10,489 bases of DNA from Actinomycetota bacterium (GTDB taxonomy: Bacteria; Actinomycetota; Acidimicrobiia; Acidimicrobiales; Poriferisodalaceae), in NCBI GenBank assembly GCA_013151655.1, contig JAADHX010000276.1:1-10489 (forward strand). The letters run 5' to 3'. Position 1 is the first letter of the stretch, and the number at the start of each line of letters is the position of its first letter. A model generated the notes under the pieces. That model ran no database searches. It saw only the letters and a list, made by a program, of their open reading frames with translations, and was not told where the DNA came from. Made by a program: the position numbers and the translations under genes. Shown piece by piece: positions 1-6,990 of the stretch.

Positions 1-624
1 AACGTTGACGATCGGGCGCACCTCGACGCCTGGCTGATCCATCGGCACAAGCAAGAACGTGATGCCTTGGTGCTTGATGTTCTCCGGTGCCGTGCGGGCC
101 AGCACAAAGATCCAGTTGGCGGTCGACCCGGCTGATGTCCAGATCTTCTGTCCGTTGAGAATCCACTCGTCGCCGTCGAGTTCGGCCTTACAACCAAGGT
201 TGGCGAGGTCAGAGCCGGCATCGGGTTCTGAGTATCCCTGACACCAAAGGTCGGTTCCGTCGAGGATTCGAGGCAGGAAGTGTGCCTTCTGCTCGTCGGT
301 ACCGCGGTGGATGATCGTGTTGCCAACCATCGTGATTCCGAAACCATCGTTGGAGCCGGCGGTTGGAACGCCCCGCTTGAAGAACTCTTCGTTGATGATC
401 ACGTTCTCGAGTGCAGTGAGACCCGGGCCGCCGTACTCAGTTGACCATGAGGGAGCCAGGTAGCCGTTCTCGGAAAGGGTGGCGCGCCAAGAGCGCATGA
501 ACTCGCCACGGTCCGCGCTTTGGATAGCACCGATACCCGACCAGTCATCGGGCAAGTGTTCTTCAAGAAACGACTGAACCTTGGTTCGATACGTTTCGGC
601 TTCGGCGGTGTAGGTCGGCTCCAT
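1..624 (-). CDS. Acyl-CoA dehydrogenase, N-terminal 208 residues (cut by window edge)
   Basis: This is a flavoprotein of the acyl-CoA dehydrogenase family. It would oxidise an acyl-CoA to the trans-2-enoyl-CoA with FAD, passing electrons to electron-transfer flavoprotein in the cytoplasm. Read on the minus strand, the frame is open from the ATG at 624-622 to the window edge. It shows the N-terminal helical domain (about residues 1-120, with ...YGGPGL near 64-69) and then the beta domain with the flavin/substrate signature CQGYSEPDAGSDLA (128-141) and NGQKIWTSAG (157-166). The C-terminal helical domain, with the catalytic glutamate, lies outside the window, so activity cannot be judged. No Shine-Dalgarno precedes the ATG; a candidate leaderless promoter does. 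It diverges from a second acyl-CoA dehydrogenase. The family call is firm. The substrate (fatty acid, branched acid or steroid side chain) is unknown. Confidence 0.9.
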   Translation of the reverse strand, partial: MEPTYTAEAETYRTKVQSFLEEHLPDDWSGIGAIQSADRGEFMRSWRATLSENGYLAPSWSTEYGGPGLTALENVIINEEFFKRGVPTAGSNDGFGITMVGNTIIHRGTDEQKAHFLPRILDGTDLWCQGYSEPDAGSDLANLGCKAELDGDEWILNGQKIWTSAGSTANWIFVLARTAPENIKHQGITFLLVPMDQPGVEVRPIVNV

Positions 625-631
625 GTCCAAG

Positions 632-661
632 AACGTAGACAATCGACGCCCTAGACCCCAA
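632..661 (-). promoter_or_regulatory. Candidate leaderless promoter of the minus-strand acyl-CoA dehydrogenase
   Basis: On the minus strand, TACGTT (637-632) fits the actinobacterial -10 pattern TAnnnT. It lies 7 bases before the ATG, so transcription could begin at the A of the start codon. A weak -35 candidate, TTGGGG (661-656), sits 18 bases upstream. There is no ribosome binding site, which fits a leaderless message. Inferred from pattern only. Confidence 0.4.
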
Positions 662-710
662 CTCCAACCCCGATTCGATGAATCTGAAGATGGCGCTACA
701 GGAGCCGAAT

Positions 711-739
711 TTGGCCTGGTCGCCGCGCCATCGTAGTTT
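711..739 (+). promoter_or_regulatory. Candidate leaderless promoter of the plus-strand acyl-CoA dehydrogenase
   Basis: TTGGCC (711-716) and TAGTTT (734-739) are separated by exactly 17 bases, and the -10 ends 8 bases before the ATG at 748. The geometry predicts a start at or next to the A of the initiation codon. No Shine-Dalgarno is present. Of the candidate promoters here it has the best -35/-10 pairing. Confidence 0.5.
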
Positions 740-747
740 CATCGGTC

Positions 748-2007
748 ATGGACTTCAGGCTGCCAACCGACCTCACCACGTTACTAACACGCATCGACAC
801 CTTCATAGAAGAAGAAATCGAACCTCTGCAGCGAGCCGACGACAACGATCGTTTCTTCGATCATCGACGAGAAGACGCCCGAACCGATTGGGACCGACAG
901 GGGCTACCGAATCGACAGTGGGAGGAGCTGCTAGGCGAAATGCGCAGACGCGCCGACGCCGCTGGATTTCTGCGGTTCCATCTTCCCGAGAGGTTCGGAG
1001 GCCAAGACGGATCGAACCTAGACATGGCCGTGATTCGAGAGCACCTGGCCGCCAAGGGCCTCGGACTGTTCAACGACCTACAAAATGAGAGTTCGATAGA
1101 CGGGAACTTCCCAACCGTGCTGATGATGGACCACTACGGGTCAGCGGCCCAGAAGGCCCACTGGTTACCTGAGATGCTGGCCGGGAGAGCTCGCATTGGT
1201 TTCGGTCTGACCGAGCCTGACCACGGCTCAGACGCTACGTGGATGGAAACCACGGCCGTACAAGACGGCGATGAGTGGATCATCAACGGAACAAAGATGT
1301 GGAACACCGGACTTCACCACGCGACTCACGATTTCATCTTTGCTCGTACCTCTGGTCAAGCCGGCGATGGTCGAGGCATCACCTGTTTCATCGTTCCTAC
1401 CGATGCGACCGGGTTTTCAGTCGACGAGTTCATGTGGACCTTCAACATGCCGACCGACCACGCTCGGGTCTCGTTGCGCGACGTGAGAGTGTCAGATGCC
1501 GACATTTTGGGCGAAGAAGGCCGCGGCTTGATGGTGGCGCAGTTGTTCGTTCACGAGAACCGAATCCGTCAGGCTGCTTCTGGGGTGGGTGCGGCCCAAT
1601 ATTGCATTGACGAGTCGGTGAAGTACGCCAGAGAGCGCATCGTGTTCGGCAAGCCGCTGGCGGTCAACCAGGCAATCCAGTGGCCACTAGCCGAACTACA
1701 TACCGAAAACGAGATGATTCGTCACCTTGTCAGAAAGACAGCATGGGAAATGGATCAGCCAGACATCGACATCTACACAATCTCTGACCGAGTAGCCATG
1801 TGCAACTACCGCGCCAACCGTCTGACCTGCAACGCAGCCGACCAGGCCATGCAGACCCACGGCGGCATGGGCTACAGCCGCCACCTGCCTTTCGAGCACA
1901 TCTACCGACACCATCGACGTTATCGCATTACCGAGGGTTCAGAAGAGATCCAGATCCGCCGCGTTGCCGGGTTCCTGTTTGGATTCACTTCCCGCGCTAA
2001 GGGCTAG
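748..2007 (+). CDS. Acyl-CoA dehydrogenase, complete
   Basis: A complete FAD-dependent acyl-CoA dehydrogenase of 419 residues, slightly longer than the usual 380-400. An N-terminal extension rich in charged residues (about 20-60, including RADDNDRFFDHRRED) accounts for the difference. The flavin/substrate loop is GFGLTEPDHGSDAT (151-164), the middle domain holds NGTKMWNTG (180-188), and the C-terminal helical domain includes QTHGGMGY (369-376). The segment RYRITEGSEEIQ (391-402) matches the medium-chain-type active site, so E396 is the likely catalytic base. The enzyme should therefore be active in its own right. The ATG start fits the candidate promoter 8 bases upstream. It diverges from another acyl-CoA dehydrogenase and converges on two MaoC-like genes that could hydrate its enoyl-CoA product. 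Substrate is not predictable; electrons would go to electron-transfer flavoprotein. Confidence 0.93.
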   Translation: MDFRLPTDLTTLLTRIDTFIEEEIEPLQRADDNDRFFDHRREDARTDWDRQGLPNRQWEELLGEMRRRADAAGFLRFHLPERFGGQDGSNLDMAVIREHLAAKGLGLFNDLQNESSIDGNFPTVLMMDHYGSAAQKAHWLPEMLAGRARIGFGLTEPDHGSDATWMETTAVQDGDEWIINGTKMWNTGLHHATHDFIFARTSGQAGDGRGITCFIVPTDATGFSVDEFMWTFNMPTDHARVSLRDVRVSDADILGEEGRGLMVAQLFVHENRIRQAASGVGAAQYCIDESVKYARERIVFGKPLAVNQAIQWPLAELHTENEMIRHLVRKTAWEMDQPDIDIYTISDRVAMCNYRANRLTCNAADQAMQTHGGMGYSRHLPFEHIYRHHRRYRITEGSEEIQIRRVAGFLFGFTSRAKG

Positions 2008-2049
2008 AGAACCGCTCCTAGACCTGCGCGTCACCGGGCCAGACCGACC

Positions 2050-2472
2050 TCAGTCTTGGCAGAGGGCGCTCGCAGTCCCGGTAATAACGTTGGCACCGTG
2101 CTGATTTACGGTGACCAGGTCGAGGTCGACAAAGTGTTGCCCGTCTTCTTGGCGAATCGCGGAAACCGTTGCCGTGGCGGTGAGCGTGTCGCCTGGCCAC
2201 ACTTGGTTAACAAACCGCACACCGAAGTCGGTGAGTGTTCCGTCGCCAACTGTGTCGGTGACAAGCTTTCCGGTGAGCCCCATCGTGAGCATGCCATGAG
2301 CGAACACGCCCGGATAACCAGCCACTTCGGTGGCGAACAGATTGTCGGTGTGGATTGGGTTGTAGTCGCCAGAGGCGCCTGCGTATTGGACGATTTGGGT
2401 GCGGGTGAGATCGTCGGCCACGACTTGGGTGAACGTTTGGCCAACCTCGAGCTTGGCTGCGGAAAGACTCAT
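2050..2472 (-). CDS. MaoC-like (R)-specific enoyl-CoA hydratase, catalytic subunit
   Basis: A single-hotdog MaoC-fold protein of 140 residues that would add water to a trans-2-enoyl-thioester to give the (R)-3-hydroxyacyl product. The hydratase-2 signature is intact: YAGASGDYNPIHTD (30-43), where D36 and H41 are the expected catalytic pair. FAHGMLTMGL (57-66) follows, as in HadB and ChsH-type proteins. Its ATG overlaps the stop of the upstream MaoC gene as TAATG, sharing one base, so the two are probably translationally coupled and assemble together. It ends 42 bases from the convergent acyl-CoA dehydrogenase gene. The likely role is hydration in acyl-CoA catabolism. A dehydratase role in fatty acid synthesis (HadB-like) is the alternative and cannot be excluded from sequence. 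Confidence 0.88.
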   Translation of the reverse strand: MSLSAAKLEVGQTFTQVVADDLTRTQIVQYAGASGDYNPIHTDNLFATEVAGYPGVFAHGMLTMGLTGKLVTDTVGDGTLTDFGVRFVNQVWPGDTLTATATVSAIRQEDGQHFVDLDLVTVNQHGANVITGTASALCQD

Positions 2473-3077
2473 TAGGTCTCGATCACTTTCTCGGTGCGCA
2501 CACCGACACCGCGGGCAGTTACGACTAGCTCGCCACCTTGGTCGCGGTACTCGGTTATCGACTCAGAGAACATCAACTTGCCAGCGCGCTTTGAGTGTTT
2601 CTGCCAGGTCTTGCCCGGGAAACTTGTAGCGGAGAGCACATCGCCTGGTTTGGGGTGACGATGATATGTGTAGTGCTGCTCGGCGTGTAGCCCGCCCGCG
2701 GCGGCCCCGCTCGACTTCTTTTCAGCACCTTTGCCTTCATCGGGCAGTTCGTCAGCTCCGGCTGGTTCGGCGTCCGGGGCTGGCTTTGTCAGCCCCGATG
2801 GGGTCGAGCCGCTACCGAACCAGACCTGCCCAATCTGGGGGCGTAGCGGGTACACAGGATCGAATTGAGCGCTAGCTTGAACGAACGTTGGCGGGGCAAT
2901 CACCCCGCCGGACTCGGCGCTGCCATCGTCGTAGTAACACTGGTTCGGGTCGCCGATCGATCTAGCAAACATCATGATGTGCCCGGCCTCTACTGGAAAA
3001 CGTTCAACGCTCACGATCAGTCCCTCCAAGGGGTCAAGGTCGGTGTGCTCACTCTGGTCGATGCCATTGGCAACCAT
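2472..3077 (-). CDS. MaoC N-terminal-type (FAS1-like dehydratase) partner subunit
   Basis: A hotdog-fold protein resembling the non-catalytic partner of split MaoC enzymes (HadA/HadC or ChsH type). The core runs from EGLIVSVERFPVEAG through FARSIGDPNQCYYDD to APPTFVQAS, then resumes at HYTYHRHPKPGDVL and FSESITEYRDQGG. The G-D-x-N-P-x-H catalytic motif is absent (GDPNQCYYD instead), so activity should depend on the coupled downstream subunit. Between the two halves lies a 40-odd-residue insert rich in A, P, G, E and K, probably disordered. I chose the ATG at 3077-3075 because it leaves about 18 residues before the conserved core. ATG at 3104 and GTG at 3167 in the same frame are alternatives, the latter giving 231 residues. 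No convincing ribosome site marks any of them. It diverges from gnd. Confidence 0.82.
   Translation of the reverse strand: MVANGIDQSEHTDLDPLEGLIVSVERFPVEAGHIMMFARSIGDPNQCYYDDGSAESGGVIAPPTFVQASAQFDPVYPLRPQIGQVWFGSGSTPSGLTKPAPDAEPAGADELPDEGKGAEKKSSGAAAGGLHAEQHYTYHRHPKPGDVLSATSFPGKTWQKHSKRAGKLMFSESITEYRDQGGELVVTARGVGVRTEKVIET
2762..2823. repeat. Nested inverted repeat inside the MaoC partner gene
   Basis: CTGGTTCGG (2762-2770) is the exact reverse complement of CCGAACCAG (2815-2823). Inside it CGGGGCTG (2775-2782) pairs exactly with CAGCCCCG (2790-2797) around a 7-base loop. The unpaired arms between outer and inner stems are unequal (4 and 17 bases). The element encodes the start of the protein's low-complexity insert. 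A single 8-9 bp inverted repeat is expected by chance in 10 kb of GC-rich DNA; the nesting is less so. Confidence 0.5.
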
Positions 3078-3187
3078 ATCGCACCCGTTTCCAGACCTGA
3101 CCATCGTCGGCTGCCGGGAGCTAGTCGGGTAGAAATTCAAGGGACCTGTTCGGTTCAGGCACCGCACAAGTACGGTGAATCCACTAT

Positions 3188-3193
3188 GAGGAG
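3188..3193 (+). promoter_or_regulatory. Shine-Dalgarno of the 6-phosphogluconate dehydrogenase gene
   Basis: GAGGAG lies 6 bases before the ATG at 3200. It is the clearest ribosome binding site in the window and fixes the gene's start. A possible -10, TACGGT (3171-3176), lies upstream without a good -35. Confidence 0.75.
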
Positions 3194-3199
3194 TTCAAC

Positions 3200-4075
3200 A
3201 TGAAGATCGGAATGATCGGCCTCGGCAAGATGGGCGGAGCAATGGCTTCCAGGCTCCGCGGCGACGGCCACGAGGTCGTCGGCTACGACCGCGACCCAGA
3301 CGTAACCGATGTGGCCGACTTAGCCGCCCTGATCGCCGCGCTCGAACCTCCACGGGTCATTTGGGTGATGGTGCCCGCTGGCGCGCCAACCGAGTCGACG
3401 ATCAACGATCTGGAGTTGTTGATCGAAGCTGGCGACCTCATCGTTGATGGTGCCAACGGCAACTGGGCCGATGCCCAACGACGAGCAGAAATGCTGGCCG
3501 AAAAGACGATTGGTTTCGTTGACGCCGGCGTATCAGGAGGCGTGTGGGGGCTCAAAAACGGGTTCTGCCTAATGGTCGGCGGCACCGATGAAGACGTCGG
3601 TCGGGTACAGCCAATCCTCGACTCGTTAGGCCCAGACGAGGGGGTGGCCCATGTAGGGCCAGCGGGTTGTGGCCACTACACCAAGATGGTGCATAACGCA
3701 GTCGAATACGGAATGATGCAGGCATACGCCGAGGGGTACGAATTGCTCGAAGCCGGACCAGAGGGGTTGAACACCCACGATGGCATCGAGGTCTGGAGGC
3801 ATGGATCGGTGGTTCGTAGCTGGCTTCTCGAACTCCTCGTCAACGCCATGGACGAGGACCCAGGCTTCGAGTCAATAGCTGGTTACGCAAACGACTCCGG
3901 ACATGGGCGTTGGGCAGTTCAAGAAGCTGTCGATCGCGCTGTTCCGGTACCGGTAATGAGTGCGGCACTGTTCGCCAGGTTCACTAGCAGACAGCAAGAC
4001 TCGCCCTCAATGAAGGTGATAGCAGCTCTGCGCAACCAGTTTGGCGGCCATGCCGTCATTGCCGCCGAACAATGA
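3200..4075 (+). CDS. gnd: 6-phosphogluconate dehydrogenase, decarboxylating (short form)
   Basis: Oxidises 6-phosphogluconate to ribulose 5-phosphate and CO2 in the pentose phosphate pathway. At 291 residues it is the short form (about 300, against about 470 for the E. coli type). The Rossmann start GMIGLGKMGGAMA (4-16) is followed by the substrate motif DAGVSGGVWG (108-117) and the family signature GCGHYTKMVHNAVEYG (156-171), with K162, N166 and E169 as expected catalytic and binding residues. The dinucleotide loop reads GYDRDPD (28-34): D30 and D32 replace the Asn and Ser/Thr typical of NADP enzymes, which suggests NAD preference, although R31 leaves this open. The usual DGGNS loop is DGANGNW (83-89). 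Its stop overlaps the zwf start by 4 bases (ATGA), so the two are cotranscribed and coupled. Confidence 0.93.
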   Translation: MKIGMIGLGKMGGAMASRLRGDGHEVVGYDRDPDVTDVADLAALIAALEPPRVIWVMVPAGAPTESTINDLELLIEAGDLIVDGANGNWADAQRRAEMLAEKTIGFVDAGVSGGVWGLKNGFCLMVGGTDEDVGRVQPILDSLGPDEGVAHVGPAGCGHYTKMVHNAVEYGMMQAYAEGYELLEAGPEGLNTHDGIEVWRHGSVVRSWLLELLVNAMDEDPGFESIAGYANDSGHGRWAVQEAVDRAVPVPVMSAALFARFTSRQQDSPSMKVIAALRNQFGGHAVIAAEQ

Positions 4076-5454
4076 GCAACCATCGAGGCGACGCTGTAGT
4101 TCTGTTCGGCGCATCTGGCGACCTCGCCAAGAAGAAGCTGTTTCCAGCGCTGTACGATCTGACGGTCCGAGGCCGGTTGGGCATGCCGGTCATCGGCGTT
4201 GGGCGAAGTGCGTGGGACGGCGACGACTTAGCGCGATACGCGCGAGATTCGGTTGAGGCCCACGTGGACAGAGTTGGTATCGCGTTCGACGAGGAGGCCT
4301 TCTGCCAACTCATCGAAGGCATGCAATTCGTGTCTGGCGGTTACACCGACCCAGTGATGTATCCGCGGCTGGCTGAAGCCCTAGCCGGGTCTAACTGTCC
4401 GCTGATGTACCTCGCCATTCCACCGAGTCTTTTCGATGACGTCATCACTGGTTTGGCCAACGCTGGTCTAACCAACACGGCCAGAGTGGTTGTCGAGAAA
4501 CCGTTCGGCCGTGATTTGGCTTCGGCCAAAGAACTGAACGCCGTGCTCGCCAGACATGTGAGCGAAGACCGGACCTTCAGAATCGACCATTTTCTTGGTA
4601 AGGAACCGATTCAGAACCTGCTCGTATTCCGTTTCGCCAACTCGCTTCTTGAGCCAATCTGGAACCGAAACCATGTCGATTCAGTGCAGATCACGATGGC
4701 TGAGTCATTCGGGATCGAGGGGCGGGGCAGCTTCTACGACAAGGTTGGAACGCTTCGAGACGTCGTCCAGAATCATCTACTTGAGATGGTTGTGTTCCTC
4801 GCGATGGATGCGCCACTTTCTGCCGATGCCGACGCGCTGCGAGACGAGAAGTTTCGAGTTCTGAAGGCGATTCGCACTATCGACCCGTCGACGGTCATTC
4901 GCGGCCAATTCGAAGGTTACCTCGACGAAGAAGGCGTCGATCCAGGTTCAGACACCGAAACCTATGTCGAGATGACATTTGAGATTGACAACTGGCGCTG
5001 GGCTGGCGTGCCGTTTCGGGTCAGGGCCGGCAAGGCCCTCAAAGCGACCGTCACCGATGCTGTCGTCGAGTTTAGGCGCCCTCCCCGCCTGCTGTTCGCC
5101 TCCGATGGCGAGACTCCGAAGCCAAATCATCTCCGCTTCGAAATGAAACCCACCGATGTGATCACCTTGGCCATGCAAGCCAAAGCCCCCGGCGGTGCGC
5201 TCACTACCCAGCCTGTCGAACTCACGGTGTCATCCCAAGAGGAGCTCGGCGAAGGTGCCGACGCATACGAACAGCTACTCGACGACGCGCTCGATGGCGA
5301 CCCAACTCGGTTTGGCCGCCAAGATGGAGTCGAAGAACAGTGGCGCATCGTCCAGAACGCGCTGACAAACGTTCCTCCGGTGATGACCTATCAGCGAGGC
5401 AGCTGGGGGCCTTCAGAGGCGACTAACTCGAACTGGCACAATTTCGAAACTTGA
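4072..5454 (+). CDS. zwf: Glucose-6-phosphate 1-dehydrogenase
   Basis: Oxidises glucose 6-phosphate to 6-phosphogluconolactone, the entry step of the oxidative pentose phosphate pathway. The length of 460 residues is a little short of the usual 480-510. The nucleotide-binding start is LFGASGDLAKKKLFPALYDL (11-30). EKPFGRDLASA (142-152) and the active-site signature RIDHFLGKE (170-178) follow, with D172 and H173. The catalytic histidine is H235 in LRDVVQNHLLEM (228-239). R45 in VIGVGRSAW (40-48) occupies the position that contacts the NADP 2'-phosphate in characterised enzymes, so NADP use is plausible. All catalytic residues are present. Its start lies within the gnd stop (ATGA). The 6-phosphogluconolactonase gene and the OpcA-type assembly factor often found beside actinobacterial zwf are not in this window. 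Confidence 0.96.
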   Translation: MSNHRGDAVVLFGASGDLAKKKLFPALYDLTVRGRLGMPVIGVGRSAWDGDDLARYARDSVEAHVDRVGIAFDEEAFCQLIEGMQFVSGGYTDPVMYPRLAEALAGSNCPLMYLAIPPSLFDDVITGLANAGLTNTARVVVEKPFGRDLASAKELNAVLARHVSEDRTFRIDHFLGKEPIQNLLVFRFANSLLEPIWNRNHVDSVQITMAESFGIEGRGSFYDKVGTLRDVVQNHLLEMVVFLAMDAPLSADADALRDEKFRVLKAIRTIDPSTVIRGQFEGYLDEEGVDPGSDTETYVEMTFEIDNWRWAGVPFRVRAGKALKATVTDAVVEFRRPPRLLFASDGETPKPNHLRFEMKPTDVITLAMQAKAPGGALTTQPVELTVSSQEELGEGADAYEQLLDDALDGDPTRFGRQDGVEEQWRIVQNALTNVPPVMTYQRGSWGPSEATNSNWHNFET

Positions 5455-5477
5455 TCGTTCAACAACACCACCCGCAC

Positions 5478-5500
5478 CACTATGAGTGATGCGCTATATT
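5478..5500 (+). promoter_or_regulatory. Candidate promoter and operator of the first TetR gene
   Basis: TATATT (5495-5500) is a near-consensus -10 in the 92-bp gap after zwf and would start transcription near 5507, leaving about 40 bases of leader before the GTG. No clear -35 is visible. Just upstream, CACT-ATG-AGTG (5478-5488) is a short inverted repeat between -10 and -35 positions, where a TetR dimer could autorepress. The operator role is inference from position. Confidence 0.45.
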
Positions 5501-5546
5501 CCTTGCGTAGCGGTGGGACGCGCGTTAAGGACGCAGACCGGGGGCT

Positions 5547-6212
5547 GTGGTGGAAAAGACCGAAGGAACTAATCGAGCCCAACGTAGAGCGGCGCAAACG
5601 CGGGCTTCGCTACTCGTTTCAAGCCGCCAGTTACTCTCTGAGCGCGGCTTCACCCACGTAACCATCTCGGACATAACCGACCGAGCCGATGTGGCCCTCG
5701 GATCGTTCTACAACCACTTCGACGACCGCGAACACATGATCACCACCGTGATGGATCAGGCGCGCAAGTGCCAAAACGAACTCGTGTGCAAGATTCTCGA
5801 TCAACTTGGCACCGAGGGTTACGGACCGATGTGTTCGTTCGTCGTGGCATCAGTTCATCGAGCCAACCTGGACCCCGAGTTCGCTGGGCTGATTTACAAC
5901 GCAGCTCTGCACCGATTGTGGCCAGACGAAAACCAACTTCAAGCAGTTCGAGGCGCGGCAACCCTCGCCCTAACCGAGTCCCATGAGGCAGTATCGGTCG
6001 ACTTCATCACCGCGCTGATCGGACGGTCAAGCGGAATGATAATGAGCCCCGATTTTGGCCTCAACTTCGAGAATCCGCAGCAGATGCTATGCGAGACCGT
6101 GTCGGTCATGCTGCGTGTTGTCAGCGCATCGAGCGACGACATCGATCTTTGGGTGAAACGATGCCTAGACGTGCCATTCGACCTGTCGATCTCTGAAGAC
6201 CTCGACGTCTAG
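5547..6212 (+). CDS. TetR/AcrR family transcriptional regulator
   Basis: A 221-residue DNA-binding repressor-type protein. The N-terminal helix-turn-helix covers about residues 37-58 (HVTISDITDRADVALGSFYN), followed by the FDDREHM hinge typical of TetR proteins. The rest is the all-helical ligand/dimer domain, which does not reveal the effector. The start is GTG at 5547, with GTG at 5550 equally possible. An in-frame TAA at 5526-5528 rules out anything further upstream, and no ATG is available. No strong Shine-Dalgarno is seen. It lies 92 bases after zwf with its own -10 and is convergent with the HAD gene. Its TAG overlaps the HAD stop in a shared CTAG. Targets are unknown; autoregulation is likely for the family. 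Confidence 0.9.
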   Translation: MVEKTEGTNRAQRRAAQTRASLLVSSRQLLSERGFTHVTISDITDRADVALGSFYNHFDDREHMITTVMDQARKCQNELVCKILDQLGTEGYGPMCSFVVASVHRANLDPEFAGLIYNAALHRLWPDENQLQAVRGAATLALTESHEAVSVDFITALIGRSSGMIMSPDFGLNFENPQQMLCETVSVMLRVVSASSDDIDLWVKRCLDVPFDLSISEDLDV

Positions 6213-6922
6213 TCGAGAAGGACGGGCCAGCCTCGATGCCGGGCCACACTTCGGAGATGTCGATCTGGCTGCACCGCTATGGGCGAACCAACCGATGCCA
6301 GTATCGGCAAGTCAGACGCCGAGTCCGCGTATGCGACGGCCTTTGTCAAATCGACTGGACCAATAGCGCTGCGCAACCTTTCCAACTTACCGGACCCGTA
6401 ACAGAACGCACCGTCAAGTTCGCCGGTGAAGCGGCCGTCCGCCACGTGACCTCGAGTGCCGACGGCCCGATGGGCCCCCACAACCTCGGCCAGCGATTCC
6501 ACCAACTGCTGAGGCGCAGCAGACAGCAGTACAACGAAGTCGCCATCGTCGATGTGGGTGCGGAGGCGTAACTCCATCGAAGTTCTGAGATTGGCCCTTA
6601 GGTCGGCAGCGACGGCCTCAGTGAAGGCCGCCAGTTCGGCGACGGAACATCCCTTGGCCGAACGCAGCACCTGCTGCATCACGCGGCTGGCCTGCCGATC
6701 AGAAGACCCTAAGCGCGAAAACACAACACCTCGCACGACAGCTCGAAGCAAAGTCCGGCGCGGAACCAGTCCCGCTGCCACTAGAACACGTACGAGAGCT
6801 ACAAGGCTGGATCCGCGGAGCAACGTCCGGTCAACATCGACAAGCACGACGCGCGATGTTGTCAAATCCGGATCGGCGACGGTGGGCGCGACACTCGCGC
6901 CAGTAGTACGATTGAACGTCAT
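6209..6922 (-). CDS. HAD-superfamily IB phosphatase (SerB-like)
   Basis: A 237-residue hydrolase of the haloacid dehalogenase superfamily, subfamily IB, related to phosphoserine phosphatases. All four motifs are present: motif I LVDVDRTLLRG (27-37), with D29 as the nucleophile and D31 as acid/base; motif II VLLSAAP (131-137), with S134; motif III lysine K179 in GSGKLERL; and motif IV AYADSASDLPIL (198-209), with D200 and D204 binding magnesium. It should be an active cytoplasmic phosphatase. The substrate is not determined, and phosphoserine is only one option. The first 23 residues before the core are poorly conserved-looking, so a downstream start is possible. It is the last gene of a minus-strand run, 60 bases after the aldolase-like gene, and shares its terminal CTAG with the convergent TetR gene. 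Confidence 0.85.
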   Translation of the reverse strand: MTFNRTTGASVAPTVADPDLTTSRVVLVDVDRTLLRGSSLVALVRVLVAAGLVPRRTLLRAVVRGVVFSRLGSSDRQASRVMQQVLRSAKGCSVAELAAFTEAVAADLRANLRTSMELRLRTHIDDGDFVVLLSAAPQQLVESLAEVVGAHRAVGTRGHVADGRFTGELDGAFCYGSGKLERLRSAIGPVDLTKAVAYADSASDLPILASVGSPIAVQPDRHLRSVARHRGWPVLLD

Positions 6923-6951
6923 ACCAAGACAACGGCGACCCCATCGATCTA

Positions 6952-6990
6952 TTTCGCTACTCGCTCAGTGCCCTCTGTTTCGCTACTCGC
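6952..6990. repeat. 13-bp direct repeat spanning the aldolase-like gene's stop codon
   Basis: TTTCGCTACTCGC occurs at 6952-6964 and again at 6978-6990, with starts 26 bases apart. On the minus strand the second copy encodes the last Arg-Glu-stop of the aldolase-like gene, and the first lies in the 60-bp gap before the HAD gene. With one mismatch the match extends to about 17 bases. It looks like a small local duplication of the gene end. Confidence 0.7.

Noticed and set aside
678..1088. 136-codon plus-strand open frame overlapping the acyl-CoA dehydrogenase start
   Set aside because: Arginine-rich out-of-frame translation of a clearly conserved gene; no domain and no ribosome site.
2004..2021. 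Short hairpin with CTAG arms between the convergent dehydrogenase and MaoC genes
   Set aside because: Only six pairs with a bulge and no T-run; CTAG is self-complementary, so the match is easily accidental.
2056..2475. 139-codon plus-strand frame opposite the MaoC catalytic subunit
   Set aside because: Mirror of the hydratase gene, whose motif and coupling are convincing; typical high-GC antisense open frame.
5453..5464. TTGA/TCAA stem after zwf considered as a terminator
   Set aside because: Four-pair stem, AT-rich and without a T-run; too weak.
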